Assembly: GCA_033807695.1 (NCBI GenBank)
Contig: CM066307.1
Coordinates: 1,364,001 to 1,428,000 of the forward strand
Length of the DNA: 64,000 nt
Direction of reading: 5' to 3'
Source: Daedaleopsis sinensis
Taxonomy: Eukaryota; Basidiomycota; Agaricomycetes; Polyporales; Polyporaceae
Part shown: positions 23,007 through 33,867 of the stretch, piece after piece
Position numbering within the stretch: the first letter of the stretch is position 1
How the letters are laid out: every line of letters starts with the position of its first letter
Program-made: the position numbers and the translations under genes
Notes under the pieces: generated by a model
Told to the model about the DNA's origin: nothing
Databases searched by the model: none
Seen by the model: the letters and a program-made list of their open reading frames with translations, nothing else

Positions 23007-24167
23007 TTACAGCGCGTGAACCACCCCCCCGTGGTACTCGCTAACGGGCCTTTCGAAAAAGTTGGTCTTCGTGTCGACTGTGGTGCGTTCCATGTAGGGG
23101 AACTGGATGCGCGGTTAGTGAACCTATCAGTGCGTGTACGGCTGTAGTTGCTGACCGGATTCTTCGTGTTGAATATGTTAGGATAGCCGAGGCCGCCCAG
23201 TAAGAAGTCGGCGACGTATTCGACATACTCGTTCATCATCTTCGCGTTCATCCCCGTCAGTTGATGGGGTACGGCAGCTATACTGCAGTGAATAATGATT
23301 CGTTGGGCTTGGATTGCAGGACATACCTTTGAAGAACGCTTTCTCGAGCCTGACGGCGTCTTTCACCATGGAGTACACGACAGATTTCGAGGGACGAGAG
23401 GGGAGGTAGTTGTAGAGCAGGCAGGCAAAAGCGGTATGTTGTCCTTCGTCTCGGGCGATCAGTTCATTGGAGAACGTTAATCCGGGCATGAGGTTCCGGT
23501 GGCGAAGCCAGAAAATAACTGCGAAGGACGAGGAAAAAAATATGCCCTCCACGATCGCGAATGCGACCAGGCGAGTGGATAACTCGACTTCGTCCGTCTT
23601 GATCCATCGGATGCACCAGTCCGCCTTCGCCTTCACCTCGGGCATCGTTTCGAGCGCCCTGAACAGGGTGTTCTGGCAATCCACATCGTGGACGAGTTCC
23701 TGGATCAGACGGCTGTAGACCTCGGCGTGGATGTTCTCCCTGGAGCAGGTTAGTAATGGGAATACATCCATATTGTTCACTTACACCATGATCTGATAAC
23801 CGTAGAAGCACCGAGCCTCGGGGATGTCGACTTCCCAACAAAAGCGCTGCGCAAGGTTCTCGACCACGATTCCGTCTGAAGCCGCGAAAAACCCGAGTAT
23901 GGTCGAAATGAACTTTCTCTCGTCGTCGGTCAGCATTTCCTGCCATTGTCTCGCGTCCTCCCCCAAGTTAATTTCATCCGCCGTCCAGAAGGAGGATTGA
24001 GCGCGCTTGTATGCTTCCCAGAGCTTGAGATAGGTGAGCAACAAGGACGATGCTCTGTTCTGCTTGCTCACCTGCGGGTATTGTATCGGGAACAGGACGT
24101 ACTGGGACCGTGCAGGGCCCCCCTGACCGACCGGCGCCGTGTCCTCAGAGTTCGGAAACAGGATCAT
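23007..24167 (-). CDS. RNR2: Ribonucleotide reductase small subunit (R2), class Ia (5 exons)
   Basis: R2 holds the di-iron/tyrosyl radical that the large subunit uses to turn ribonucleotides into deoxyribonucleotides. Exons 24167-24072, 24023-23785, 23739-23327, 23277-23156 and 23102-23007 give 321 residues. All metal ligands can be placed: Asp82 (FFAASDG), Glu113 and His116 (ENIHAEVY), Glu176 ([10 protein letters not shown]), Glu210 and His213 (ARDEGQH). The radical Tyr120 is four residues after His116, and the spacings equal those of class Ia enzymes. The core is clearly eukaryotic but diverged from yeast. The protein starts abruptly at MILFPNSED and stops soon after [14 protein letters not shown], so the usual acidic/aromatic tail that docks R2 onto R1 is missing in this model. 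The gene is divergent to the Helitron gene, 697 nt away. Confidence 0.93.
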
Positions 24168-27100
24168 GTTGGTTGGGAGTTGTAGAGGACGGTGAAAAGA
24201 CTGGGTTTATTGGAAGTGGTTTGTGGTGTCCAGGTGAGTGCCGAGAGGATCTCCTTTTAAGGGTGCCGGATGTTGTTGTTCAATGTGAACATTGATGATC
24301 CTCACTCGTTCCCGGAACGGCCGACATTGTCGTACCGCCTCGCCCGTTCTCTGTGGATGTGTGGGCTGGTATGTGGTTGGACATAACGCTTTGATGAGAT
24401 CCGGTACGGCAGGCGGGGTGCGAATGTGAAACAGGCCAGAGCAGTCTCCGTGTCCAGTTGTGTCCGACATGGACGTGGGGCGTCGAGGGGTGCCCGATGA
24501 GGCCGCGTGTTGATGAAGAAGGGGCATATATGCTTGTGCGGGGTGAGCGAAGATGGCATCGATTTGCACAATGAGCTCTGCCACGGTTCAAGCGCTACTC
24601 GAGTTGGCGGATGCTGTTGAGCACATTTCCCGGCAGCACGGTGTGGACAGTATGTCAGAATTCCTTCTTTGCTGTTGCCGACGTGCTCATGTCGTCGATG
24701 ATAACCAGGCTCTCGCGGTGGAGGGGATCCTGCATCTAGTGCACCCGGCTACGAGGGGGAAGCCGACGGTCAGTATGCGTCTGCGATGTATAGAAAACTG
24801 TCCTGACTATGGCACGTGTTCATAGACGTCTTGCTCGCGTTGTCCGCCCGTCCCCAAGGTGAAGATGACTCTGTGTGGGGTGGGTCCTTCGATTGCTCGA
24901 CGTCGACGCTGCCGTATATTAAATGGGGTAACGATAGGTCGTATATGCCCAACATCCAACGAGATAGGGGCGCTCCTCTGGTGCGATGACAAACAGCTAC
25001 AGCTGGACTTCACGCACGCCTTCAGAGGAGTTATTGTCGTCACCACCATTGCTGCAATGCCCTTGCTCCGAGCGAAATGCGGCGATGTTGTAACAAACTG
25101 CTCTTTGCGTATGCTGCTGGGATCGTACTGTGCCTGGAAGATTGGGGATCTCCGAGAAATCGCGCATGCCCATGAAATATCGTTGAGGGCTCGAGAGTCG
25201 TTTCAAGGACTGAAGGACAAGCTTTTGTCGCATGACTGCACAGAATCTTGTCCTCGGTTGATATACACATTCTCTGCCCTGCGAGAGGTGCGCGGGTCGG
25301 AGGTCGTTGCTCGGAAACACGAAGCATGGATGTCCGGGAACGACACGTTTGATCGGTCGTTCATGCGTGTCGCAGATGACACATTGAGAGAGACGATTAT
25401 TTCCGAGTGGCAGGAAAAGATGAAAAATGCTACATTTGCCACGGATGTTTGCGCTGCGTGCGCTCGCTACGCAGATCAGAGTGACGGTCGGCTCGTTCAT
25501 CCTGACGAGTTTGACCTAACACTCCTCCGGAACGCGTCTCTCCCTGATCACGTTTTACCGAGGACTTACTCTTTGCAGGTTTACAAGCATGCTCTTCTCG
25601 ACCCGGCCGGCATGCAAGATCCGTGGTGTCTTGCGCCGCTGAGGCTGTGTCGGGTTTGCGAGCGTGAGCTGGTGCAGAAAGAGAGGATGCCAAGGTTGTG
25701 TCTCGCGAACTGGTTGTACTACGGTCACGATGCGTTACCGGACCTCGTCAAAACTGCGTTCAAGAATAGCTCGCAGTTCGATCGTCTCTTGGTCGCGCGG
25801 GCCAGAGGGAGCAGGATCTCGTTTCGGTTCAGTCAGCTGCGGAATTGGGGTCGGCCTGCCCATCCCGATGGCCGCGAATGGGAAGACCCCGCCACGGAGC
25901 AGAGATTTGTGAAAGGAAATGTATTGGTGATGCCTCAGAACTCCACCTATCTCAACGAAGTGCTGCCGCCCCCACCGTCGGTAGTCCGGGATGCGGCCTG
26001 CGCAGTCTTCGTCGGGAGAGTCCCTCCGACGAAGGAGACCATCCGCAAGTTGAGCCCGGTGCTCGTTCGACCGTCTATCATTCGAACGATCATCGAGTTC
26101 CTCGTTGCGAGGAACCCGTACTACATGTCCAGTACCACATTTCACGGATTCAGTCAGCGCAATCTAGACGCATTGTTGAGCGAGGAGGATCGTTTGAGGG
26201 GAGTCGGCGTACCATGCGCTCTCGAGGTCGGCTTTGTAGACGACGGCGGGACCACAGACGAGTCGTCTTCGGACTACAGTTCGCGCAACACCGTGGGCTC
26301 CCGCCCCCCCGAGGACGGCGGGTTGCTGATGGAAAGCGTGGGGTATACCTCCGGTGATGATTCGCCCGTGGCGTATCGTGACATGAAGCTGAAGGCACTT
26401 TACCATTGCCTTCATAATGGACGCTTTATAATGTCGCAAGCAGGCGAACGTTTCGTCCCCGATTTCGAGAATCCCAGCTTACTAACATGGATGTTCCCTC
26501 ACTTAGATCCATGGGGGATAGGTGGGTTTCATCACCCCGACCGCGTTGCGGTTCTTTCGATGGAGGAGCAACTGAAATATTTGCTGCAGATTCATGATAG
26601 CCCCTTTCAAAGGGACGCCGACTTTGCGTTCGTTTACTACAATATTCTGCAAAAGAAGAACGTCTGTGACTCTGTCCGGTTCAGAGTGAAGGTTTCGCAA
26701 CAACATGACATCGTTCGTCGTCTGCTCGCCGTGGACAAAGCCCTTTTGCAGAGAACAATCGCCAATTATAACAGAGACCCTCACTATGAGGCTTCCAGGC
26801 CAGAGGAAAAGAGCTTGTTGCAGCTGGTGAATGCGGTAGGAGCAGTTCTGCGTCACCTACCTGGGACTGCTGGGTATCGTCTGCGTCTCCGGAACGAGAT
26901 TCGTTCCCTGGTGCACTTCCATGGCACGCCAGCGTTCTTCATAACGCTCAATCCTTCGGATATTAATCACCCACTGGTACGTCTACTGTCGGGATCTGAT
27001 ATAAACTTGGAGGATGCGGAGTCGGGCGAGCCGTTGACCGAGTGGGAGCGTCGTCTTCTCGTCGCTCGGAATCCTGGTCCCTGTGCCCGTTTCTTTCATT

Positions 27101-30100
27101 CAATGATAACGTTCTTCGTAGACATCATTCTGCGATTCGGGGGATCGCGTCGTGGTCTGTTCGGAACATGCTGCGCGTACTACGGGACAGTGGAGTGTCA
27201 GGCAAGAGGCACCCTTCATTGTCATATGCTCGTTTGGATAACCGGCCATCCATCCCCACAGATCATGCGGGATCGAATGTCTGAGTCAGAGCAATACCAG
27301 AGCGACATGTTCACGTGGTTGGAATCAATCATAAAGTCGGAGTTTCTGGGGATGGATGACCAGGCTGTTGTATCGGTTGCTGAAGTTCATGAGCGGCCTT
27401 CACGTTCGGAGGCTGAGGGATACATTCATCCCGGAACGATCACAGGTCCATTGCTACATGCAATGTCCGCGAATGATTTTGCGGAGAGCTACCAGACTTA
27501 TGTCAATGACTTAGTTGAACGGTACAACTGGCATGAACACACTGAAACATGTTGGAAGTACCTTCGTCGGGGTCAGGAGTGCGTGAGTGGGAATTGTAGA
27601 ATGCGTATGGATGGCATGACACGTCTCATCACCGAGATAGACGATGAGACAGGCTCAATTTTGCTCCGTAGGTTACATCCGATGATTGCGAACTATAACG
27701 ACCTGGTGGTGTTTCTTATGAAGTGCAATATGGATATTAAGCACGTGGGATCTGGAGAGGCAGCCAAAGCCCTTATATACTATATCACAGATTATATCAC
27801 AAAATCGGAAGTTCCTGCCCATCTAGGGTTAGCTGCTCTGCTATACGCGATAAATAGGACGGAAGAAAAATTACCCGACTCCTCTGAATGGACTCTGAGA
27901 CATGAGCAGTCTGCGCTGAACATTGCAGTAAATAGCATTCTTTGCAGGACTGAGGTATCACATCAACAGATAATGAGCTATTTGGTGGGTGGCGGCGACC
28001 ACTATACAAGTCACAAGTTTCGAATGCTGCACATCGGTGTTTTCGAGGCGATAGTGACGAAATTTTGGACAAGTTCGTCTACGGCAGAAGACGCTCCAAG
28101 TGGCATGCGGGCCAGAGAGTCTGCGGCTACTGGAGATGCTTCGACGTCGAACGCGACGATGTCGCCGGAAATTGAGGCACTAGCTGTCTCCGGGACGAGC
28201 GAGGCTTCGGTTGGCTCACGAGATATCGATGCGACGGATGAATCGGAGGAGCAACACATGGAAGAGCCCGAGGATGACGAAGGAGAGTCGGTGACGTTGA
28301 CATTGGTCAATGGGTCGTTGACCGCGATGTCTCAACAACACGATTACTTGCTGAGACCTGACGTCGGGCCCTTCCGAACTATGGGCTTGTACGAGTTCGT
28401 CGGCAAGACTGAGAAAATGGCCGTCAGCAGCGAGCAAGCGAGAATGAGAAAAAGAAGCAGTGATACGAACTCCAACGGTCGTGCGCCGGGTCGTCCGGAA
28501 CAGCCCAGAGGAAATTTCCTGGACGCGCATCCGCAGCACCGGACGCATCTGGTGCGAACGAGAGTGGTCTGGACGGTACCGGTGATTCTGGGTGACCGTC
28601 TGGCACGACCGGATCGCGGGGTAGAAGAAAGAGAGGAATGGGCGAAGACAATCTTGATTTTGTTCTGCCCGTGGAGACAACCTGCGGATCTGAAGGAGAC
28701 GTCGGAGACGTGGTATGATGCGTATACACGTCAGATGGGTAGTATCCCCTCAGAGCATCTAGCAATTATCAGAAACATGTCCGTGCTATCAGAATGCAGA
28801 GATGCGAGGGACAAAGTTAGAGAGGAGAGACGTGCTGCTAGGGACGCTGCAGGTCACCGAGCGGTCGATGCCGAGGGAGAGGATGATGCGATGCAGGGGG
28901 TGTATCCGGAAGACCTGGACGGCGCGCAATTTGATCTGCAAGGTGGCGAGTCCGTCGACGCGGAAGGAGCCAACGAGGACGTTGCAAGAACGCTAGATAG
29001 GCTAATAACCCTCCCGGCCAGAGTGGCTCTGGAGCAAGCATACTCAGTATCTCAGCAAGTCGAAGCACCTACGGTGGTCGGGAGAGTCACAGAGGTGGAC
29101 CCTTCAGAACGTGCGCAGCTAGAATCGCAGGAAAGGGTGATGGCGAGTTTGAAGCGCAAGCGGAGACCTACGTGCCACGCGATTCCCGATGGCCCTGCAA
29201 AGAGGCGCAGAACAGAATCGGGCCGACTTCCGGTAGTCGACGTTGCTTCGTTGGGCGATGGTGATGGACGGTCTCCACATGAAGGCTCCAGTAGTGGATC
29301 GTCTACGCTCGAGAGCGTTATCCGGCAGGTCAGTGCAGAGTTTGCCTTGCATTCCAATGCGGAACAAGGACGTGCGTTTGAGACCATTGCACGTCATGTG
29401 TGCTTCGGTGGCGAGCAGTTGCTGATGTATATTGGGGGTGTAGGCGGTACTGGGAAATCTCATGTAGTGAATGCGGTTTTGAGGCTATTCGAGCTACTGG
29501 GGCGTCGCCGAGAAATTCTTGTGTCCGCTCCTACGGGCGCTGCGGCGATTCTTATAGGAGGGTATACGATCCATTCGCTCGTGATGCTGCCGCAGAAACT
29601 ACCTAATGATATTTCCGCGCTGGTTCAGGTTTGGAACGGGGTAACTTACCTAATAATCGACGAAGTATCGATGGTGGGTGCACCGACAATGTATGAGATT
29701 TCTACCAGGATTCAGCGCGCGAAGGGGATGTCGGCAATTGCCGAAGACGCGCCATTCGGTGGAGTGAACGTGATTTTCACAGGCGACTTCGGGCAACTGC
29801 GCCCGGTCAGAGTTCCGTCTCTGTACAAGTACGAGCTCGTCTCCAGTCCCCGCTTACGGTCTGCGCTTTCTGAGTCCGGGCGGGGCGTGGCAGCATTGAA
29901 GGGGGTTTTTCTGTGGCGATTGGTCCAGGAGGTCGTCCTATTGAAGAAGAACCAGCGGCAACAGGGCGACGCCGCGTACGCCGACCTATTGCATCGTGTG
30001 CGCATAGGTGAGTGCGAAGATGCGCATCGCGCGGGCGTGGCAGATGATCACAGTGATCTGCAGCGGCGGGTAGTTGCCCGACAAATGTCGGACAAGGGCT

Positions 30101-31260
30101 TTGTCCCTGGTGAGTTCAACAACGCCCCTGTCATCGTTGGGCTGAAGGAGACTCGAGATGCAATCAACACTCTCTTACTTCGCCGGCACGCGATTTCCCT
30201 CCAGTCCGAGGTATGTTCGTACTATGCGCGAGATTCTGTGCGCGGGGAGCTGACTTCTCTCGCGGACCAAACTCGACTATGGCGCCTGCGCTCAAAACAG
30301 ACCCACGATGTCCCGTCCCGACTTGAACTGTTTCCCGGAATGAGGGTCATGGTCCAAGAGAATATCGCATTCTCGAATCACGTCGTCAACGGGGCTATAG
30401 GCGAGGTCCGGGACATCCGGTATGATCTGTACAACGACGTGCGGATACCGGCGGTCGTCTACGTGCATATACCTGGGTCCGGGCGTGTAAGTGAAGACGC
30501 AAAAGAGGACGTCATCCCAATATTTCCAGTTTCCACCAAATTCTCTTGGGAGCGCTCCCCCGCGACTGCGAGAACTCCCGCCGAAATCGTCAACGTGTCC
30601 CGTTCTCAACTTCCACTGCTACCAGCGTACTGTTATACTGACTACAAAGCCCAGGGCCGCTCTTTGGATAGAGCGATCGTCGATCCCGCGTCGGCGCGCA
30701 CTCTCCAAGGCATTTATGTGATGCTCTCGAGGGTGCGCAGTTTCGACGGGCTGGGGATTCTTCGGCCTTTCGGCCGTTCGCGCTTGTACACGCGCTTGCC
30801 ACAGGAGCTTCGCGCTGAACTTTCTAGGATCGATCGCCTGGACTGGCAAAGTAAGTTGCGATTCGATGCTCTCCAACATCATCTGTTGACCTTTCCCTAA
30901 GGAAACTGAGCTCACACTTAATCTAGATGCGTTCCGTTTAGGCTGTGTGGAAGACGTTCGCGTGGCCTGATGGACATTTGCGGCGGTTGTTTGTGGCCAT
31001 TGAATGGCAAGATGAGCGGACGCATGACAGGCGCGATGAATGTTCAAGCGATGCCGGAACCACAAGTGGTGCTGAAGAGTATTTTGGAAGTCTAGGAGGG
31101 CCCGTGGTGATCGGCGCGACGTGGGTTGTGTTCGGGGAAACGCCGATCGTTGGGCATCGTTGATGCGTCGGTCTCGCAGTTGCGTGTGGGTTCAAATAGC
31201 GGCCGAGAGAACAGGTTCAACCAAGTTATCCGTCGGCGAGTGCACGCCCATTTCCATTTC
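24168..31260 (+). mobile_element. Helitron (rolling-circle transposon) core region
   Basis: The RepHel gene identifies an autonomous Helitron. Such elements move by rolling-circle replication and normally begin with TC and end with a short hairpin followed by CTRR. I could not fix either end. The interval given is only the space between the R2 gene and the next gene. The element may be far larger, because intact non-Helitron genes press against it on both sides. Confidence 0.6.
24865..30900 (+). CDS. Helitron RepHel protein: HUH endonuclease plus Pif1-family helicase
   Basis: One uninterrupted exon of 2011 codons; the first ATG in the frame is at 24865. N-terminal Cys pairs occur at about residue 195 (CAACARY) and 262 (CRVCEREL), in a region like that preceding the Rep domain of fungal Helitrons. 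The Helitron-like N domain reads AFFITLNPSDINHPLV. The HUH motif HCHML is at about 785, and the paired tyrosines of the Rep nickase (YYITDYITK) are near 971-978. An acidic, disordered linker leads to a SF1B helicase with Walker A GGVGGTGKS (about 1525), Walker B IIDEVSM (about 1597) and the Pif1 motifs YTDYKAQG and VMLSRVRS near the end. All catalytic residues I can check are present and there is no internal stop, so it may be active or only recently silenced. Confidence 0.95.
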   Translation: MTLCGVGPSIARRRRCRILNGVTIGRICPTSNEIGALLWCDDKQLQLDFTHAFRGVIVVTTIAAMPLLRAKCGDVVTNCSLRMLLGSYCAWKIGDLREIAHAHEISLRARESFQGLKDKLLSHDCTESCPRLIYTFSALREVRGSEVVARKHEAWMSGNDTFDRSFMRVADDTLRETIISEWQEKMKNATFATDVCAACARYADQSDGRLVHPDEFDLTLLRNASLPDHVLPRTYSLQVYKHALLDPAGMQDPWCLAPLRLCRVCERELVQKERMPRLCLANWLYYGHDALPDLVKTAFKNSSQFDRLLVARARGSRISFRFSQLRNWGRPAHPDGREWEDPATEQRFVKGNVLVMPQNSTYLNEVLPPPPSVVRDAACAVFVGRVPPTKETIRKLSPVLVRPSIIRTIIEFLVARNPYYMSSTTFHGFSQRNLDALLSEEDRLRGVGVPCALEVGFVDDGGTTDESSSDYSSRNTVGSRPPEDGGLLMESVGYTSGDDSPVAYRDMKLKALYHCLHNGRFIMSQAGERFVPDFENPSLLTWMFPHLDPWGIGGFHHPDRVAVLSMEEQLKYLLQIHDSPFQRDADFAFVYYNILQKKNVCDSVRFRVKVSQQHDIVRRLLAVDKALLQRTIANYNRDPHYEASRPEEKSLLQLVNAVGAVLRHLPGTAGYRLRLRNEIRSLVHFHGTPAFFITLNPSDINHPLVRLLSGSDINLEDAESGEPLTEWERRLLVARNPGPCARFFHSMITFFVDIILRFGGSRRGLFGTCCAYYGTVECQARGTLHCHMLVWITGHPSPQIMRDRMSESEQYQSDMFTWLESIIKSEFLGMDDQAVVSVAEVHERPSRSEAEGYIHPGTITGPLLHAMSANDFAESYQTYVNDLVERYNWHEHTETCWKYLRRGQECVSGNCRMRMDGMTRLITEIDDETGSILLRRLHPMIANYNDLVVFLMKCNMDIKHVGSGEAAKALIYYITDYITKSEVPAHLGLAALLYAINRTEEKLPDSSEWTLRHEQSALNIAVNSILCRTEVSHQQIMSYLVGGGDHYTSHKFRMLHIGVFEAIVTKFWTSSSTAEDAPSGMRARESAATGDASTSNATMSPEIEALAVSGTSEASVGSRDIDATDESEEQHMEEPEDDEGESVTLTLVNGSLTAMSQQHDYLLRPDVGPFRTMGLYEFVGKTEKMAVSSEQARMRKRSSDTNSNGRAPGRPEQPRGNFLDAHPQHRTHLVRTRVVWTVPVILGDRLARPDRGVEEREEWAKTILILFCPWRQPADLKETSETWYDAYTRQMGSIPSEHLAIIRNMSVLSECRDARDKVREERRAARDAAGHRAVDAEGEDDAMQGVYPEDLDGAQFDLQGGESVDAEGANEDVARTLDRLITLPARVALEQAYSVSQQVEAPTVVGRVTEVDPSERAQLESQERVMASLKRKRRPTCHAIPDGPAKRRRTESGRLPVVDVASLGDGDGRSPHEGSSSGSSTLESVIRQVSAEFALHSNAEQGRAFETIARHVCFGGEQLLMYIGGVGGTGKSHVVNAVLRLFELLGRRREILVSAPTGAAAILIGGYTIHSLVMLPQKLPNDISALVQVWNGVTYLIIDEVSMVGAPTMYEISTRIQRAKGMSAIAEDAPFGGVNVIFTGDFGQLRPVRVPSLYKYELVSSPRLRSALSESGRGVAALKGVFLWRLVQEVVLLKKNQRQQGDAAYADLLHRVRIGECEDAHRAGVADDHSDLQRRVVARQMSDKGFVPGEFNNAPVIVGLKETRDAINTLLLRRHAISLQSEVCSYYARDSVRGELTSLADQTRLWRLRSKQTHDVPSRLELFPGMRVMVQENIAFSNHVVNGAIGEVRDIRYDLYNDVRIPAVVYVHIPGSGRVSEDAKEDVIPIFPVSTKFSWERSPATARTPAEIVNVSRSQLPLLPAYCYTDYKAQGRSLDRAIVDPASARTLQGIYVMLSRVRSFDGLGILRPFGRSRLYTRLPQELRAELSRIDRLDWQSKLRFDALQHHLLTFP

Positions 31261-31478
31261 TTATTCCGCGTTAGCTGCCATGCCTCCTCCGCGTGGTCTA
31301 CTCCCGGTGTGTGGCGGGGCAAGTCGACCTCTTCGGGGTGCCTTTCGTACAGAGATGCTCGCGTCCCAGGACTCCCGTGCTGCTCATTCCCAGTATTCCA
31401 CCCTTCACGTGTTGCGGTGCGCATCCTGTTTGATTCATACCCGGCTTCTTCGAGACGTCTGACGGTCGTTGATTCAGT

Positions 31479-32462
31479 TTGCACCCGGAGCTGCAAGGCG
31501 AGATCGCGGACTGTATGAGCCTCGAAGTTGCTTTGCTGTGGAGAACCGTGTGCCGAGGCACCTATATCCACATCGCTGCGTCTCTTCGGCGTTCGCTTCG
31601 ACGGCTGCTATCCCCATACATCCCCCACGTCACGCCATTCCTGCAGTTGCTCACGGATCACCGAGCGGTGGTGGGAGGCATCGTGGCGCTCGCCTTCCTT
31701 CTGAGGGACCAGGGGATGCGAGGGGGCCCTTTGCAGGTGTACGTCGCCGAGAGTTTGTACCAATCTTTCGTCGACCGCCTGCTGCTCTGTCCATCCAATC
31801 GGCCGTACGTCGCTGTAACCGGGACCGGGAATCCAAAAGCCATCGTCAAATCTCAACGCGAGATTCTGGAATTCATGACTATCCAATTCACAGGAAGGCC
31901 GGTCGTCGTCGTTTATCGCTCCGCTTCCTCCACCCCTATCTCCTGCATAGCTCGCGCTCATTCCTCGGCACTCATGAATTTTGTCACTGCACATTCCTTC
32001 GGATGCGCCTTTCCTCGGCCGACGATGAAACGCCGGAGCATCCTCTGCGACTTCCATCTCGCGAACCAGTCTCCCACCGACACCGAAGTTATGGACATCC
32101 TCCTGCGGAATGGGTTTCACTTCGCGATCAGTGCGACGGCCTGGCCCGATGTGGTGACCTCCGATCGCCCGCACACGATCGATAATACTGTCCCCTGCGT
32201 GAAGGAGGCCTTCCTGTGCCCGTTGCAGGGACGGTACTTTGGCGACGAGGGCTCTATGGTTGCTTTGGTGGATCCTCTGGGTCCAGAGCTCGCTGGCATC
32301 AGAGTGCTAGGAGTTCCGCCGTATGGTCCAATGGCGGCATGGAGGTTGTCGACGTCGTTCGATTGTAGTATCGACTGCGACGAGGATGACGGTGTGCTGG
32401 ATAGCTGGTTGGTATCTGCGCCTCTGATCGTCATGCCGTCTCCTTACCCTGTGTATTACTGA
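31479..32462 (+). CDS. F-box-like / nucleotidyltransferase-like protein, family 3 copy 1
   Basis: The main exon encodes a degenerate F-box start (PELQGEIADCMSLEVALLWRT), then the core VVGGIVALAFLLRD..LQVYV, STSPISCIARAHSSALMNF-type segments (here SASSTPISC), GRYFGDEGSMVALVDPL, and a C-terminal strand MAAWRLSTS. The GG..ALAFL..VYV layout resembles the G-S-x-n-D-x-D start of minimal nucleotidyltransferases, but the acidic pair is replaced, so activity is unlikely. The frame runs up to a CAG acceptor at 31477, which means an upstream exon carries the start codon; MPPPRGLLPVCGG near 31278 is a candidate. Three relatives lie within 8 kb. Confidence 0.68.
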   Translation: MHPELQGEIADCMSLEVALLWRTVCRGTYIHIAASLRRSLRRLLSPYIPHVTPFLQLLTDHRAVVGGIVALAFLLRDQGMRGGPLQVYVAESLYQSFVDRLLLCPSNRPYVAVTGTGNPKAIVKSQREILEFMTIQFTGRPVVVVYRSASSTPISCIARAHSSALMNFVTAHSFGCAFPRPTMKRRSILCDFHLANQSPTDTEVMDILLRNGFHFAISATAWPDVVTSDRPHTIDNTVPCVKEAFLCPLQGRYFGDEGSMVALVDPLGPELAGIRVLGVPPYGPMAAWRLSTSFDCSIDCDEDDGVLDSWLVSAPLIVMPSPYPVYY

Positions 32463-32684
32463 GACGTTGGCCCACATTCACCTGCCCATATTCACCTGCC
32501 TGCCCATCTACATATATTCCTTTCTTCGTGCAAATGTATGTATGTACTTAGATTGAAGTCGTGCGATCGCAGTGGCTCTCTTGATGTAGAATCCGTCGGC
32601 AGTCAACAAATATACTGTTAAGTGTGGACGCCACAAGAGTTGTGGGAAGGCGAAGGGTACGTATGAAGTGTGGACGGGTGAGTA

Positions 32685-33867
32685 CTACCATGTATGATAT
32701 ATATACAAAGGTGGGTGGTGCCTCGGGACGGTTCGCTCGAATGTGCTTATACCTGGGATAGCCGGCATGCGTATATAACCATCTCCGCGGAGCAGGCATG
32801 CCGTGGGGTCTACGTGCCCACAAGTCGATTCCAGTCCGCATGAATATGAGCTTCGAAGGGCCCACATGACCGCCGCTCCGTAGGGAACGGTCGATTTCTG
32901 CCGTAGAATCTCGGGTTCGTTTGAAAGGGGTGCAAAGAAGTCGACGAGTGAACCCGCGTCTCCGAAATAGCGGTCTTGCTTTGGGCAAAAATATTTCGAT
33001 GCAAAGCAGGGGTATCCTTGGGGGTAGAACAGGCGGGAGTGACGCTCGGCACGCGGGCGTACACCCCACGAAGGATGCAGAGGGTGCGCAGGACATGTGT
33101 TGCGAGTTAGAGTGCCAGGTGGTTTCTCTGATGGGCAGTCAAGGGGAGGGAACCGCAGGTCGATGAATTTGCATGCGACGCGTCTTGTAAGGGCGCAGCT
33201 CGCGAGGCGGGAAGGGGACCAGGATATCTCGAAACGCTGCTCGATCAGCGCATTCATGAAGTCGAACTCGAACGGGAGGGCTCTGATCATGGCGAGATCG
33301 GCGACTAAGCCGCGTCCCTGGAGCGTGGATGCTGGGTATGCGGAGCCAAACCCTGAACGGGAGACGTAGTTGAAGAGCAGAGTGCATGGGGAACGGCATA
33401 TCGGCAAGAGCGCACTCCAGGTGGTGGACTGGTAGATCGCAATAGAATAGCCTGAGTGTAAACGGAATCGAGAATATCCTGAAATGTCGCATCCGCTCCA
33501 CGCGTCGTTAGACACGAAAACGGAGAGTCGTTCCACGGTGTTCTCGAGCAGTCCTTCTATGGTGTCCACTAGGTCGCTGTAGAGAAGATCCGGGACATAG
33601 ATATCGAGGGTACGGAATTCAACCTTGCGATCGACCAGGAGAAACGCCAGGGCAAACATTCCTCCTACGAGAGCGCGGTGGTTGAACACTGCGTCCATGA
33701 ACGTTTCGGAGTTGTCGACGAAGGGAGACAGCAGTGATCTTCGCCTAATGTAGAGACATTCCGTGACGAAGCCGTAGTAGGCGTGACAAGTGGCCCGCCA
33801 ACGTAGCAGATCCTCGATAGATAAGTACGGAAATATAATGTAGCAGACGTCGAATGGTATTCTAGTG
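32685..33867 (-). CDS. F-box-like / nucleotidyltransferase-like protein, family 3 copy 2
   Basis: The open exon runs from about 33867 down to 32685. It begins with a clear F-box pattern, FDVCYIIFPYLSIEDLLRW then RATCHAYY, followed by LVGGMFALAFLLVD..TLDIYVPD, TTWSALLPICRSPCTLLFNYVS, RGLVADLA, DRYFGDAGSLVDFFAPL and VMWALRSSYSC. One acidic residue of the nucleotidyltransferase D-x-D remains (TLDIYV). F-box proteins recruit substrates to SCF ubiquitin ligases; whether this divergent box still binds Skp1 is unknown. A middle insert rich in Cys/Pro/Arg may be an unrecognised intron. The 5' exon with the start codon is not placed. It is convergent with copy 1. Confidence 0.65.

Noticed and set aside
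31055..31095. ACCACAAGTGGT followed by CTAG as the 3' end of the RepHel Helitron
   Set aside because: The stem is only five base pairs and CTAG lies 26 nt away, further than in known Helitrons.
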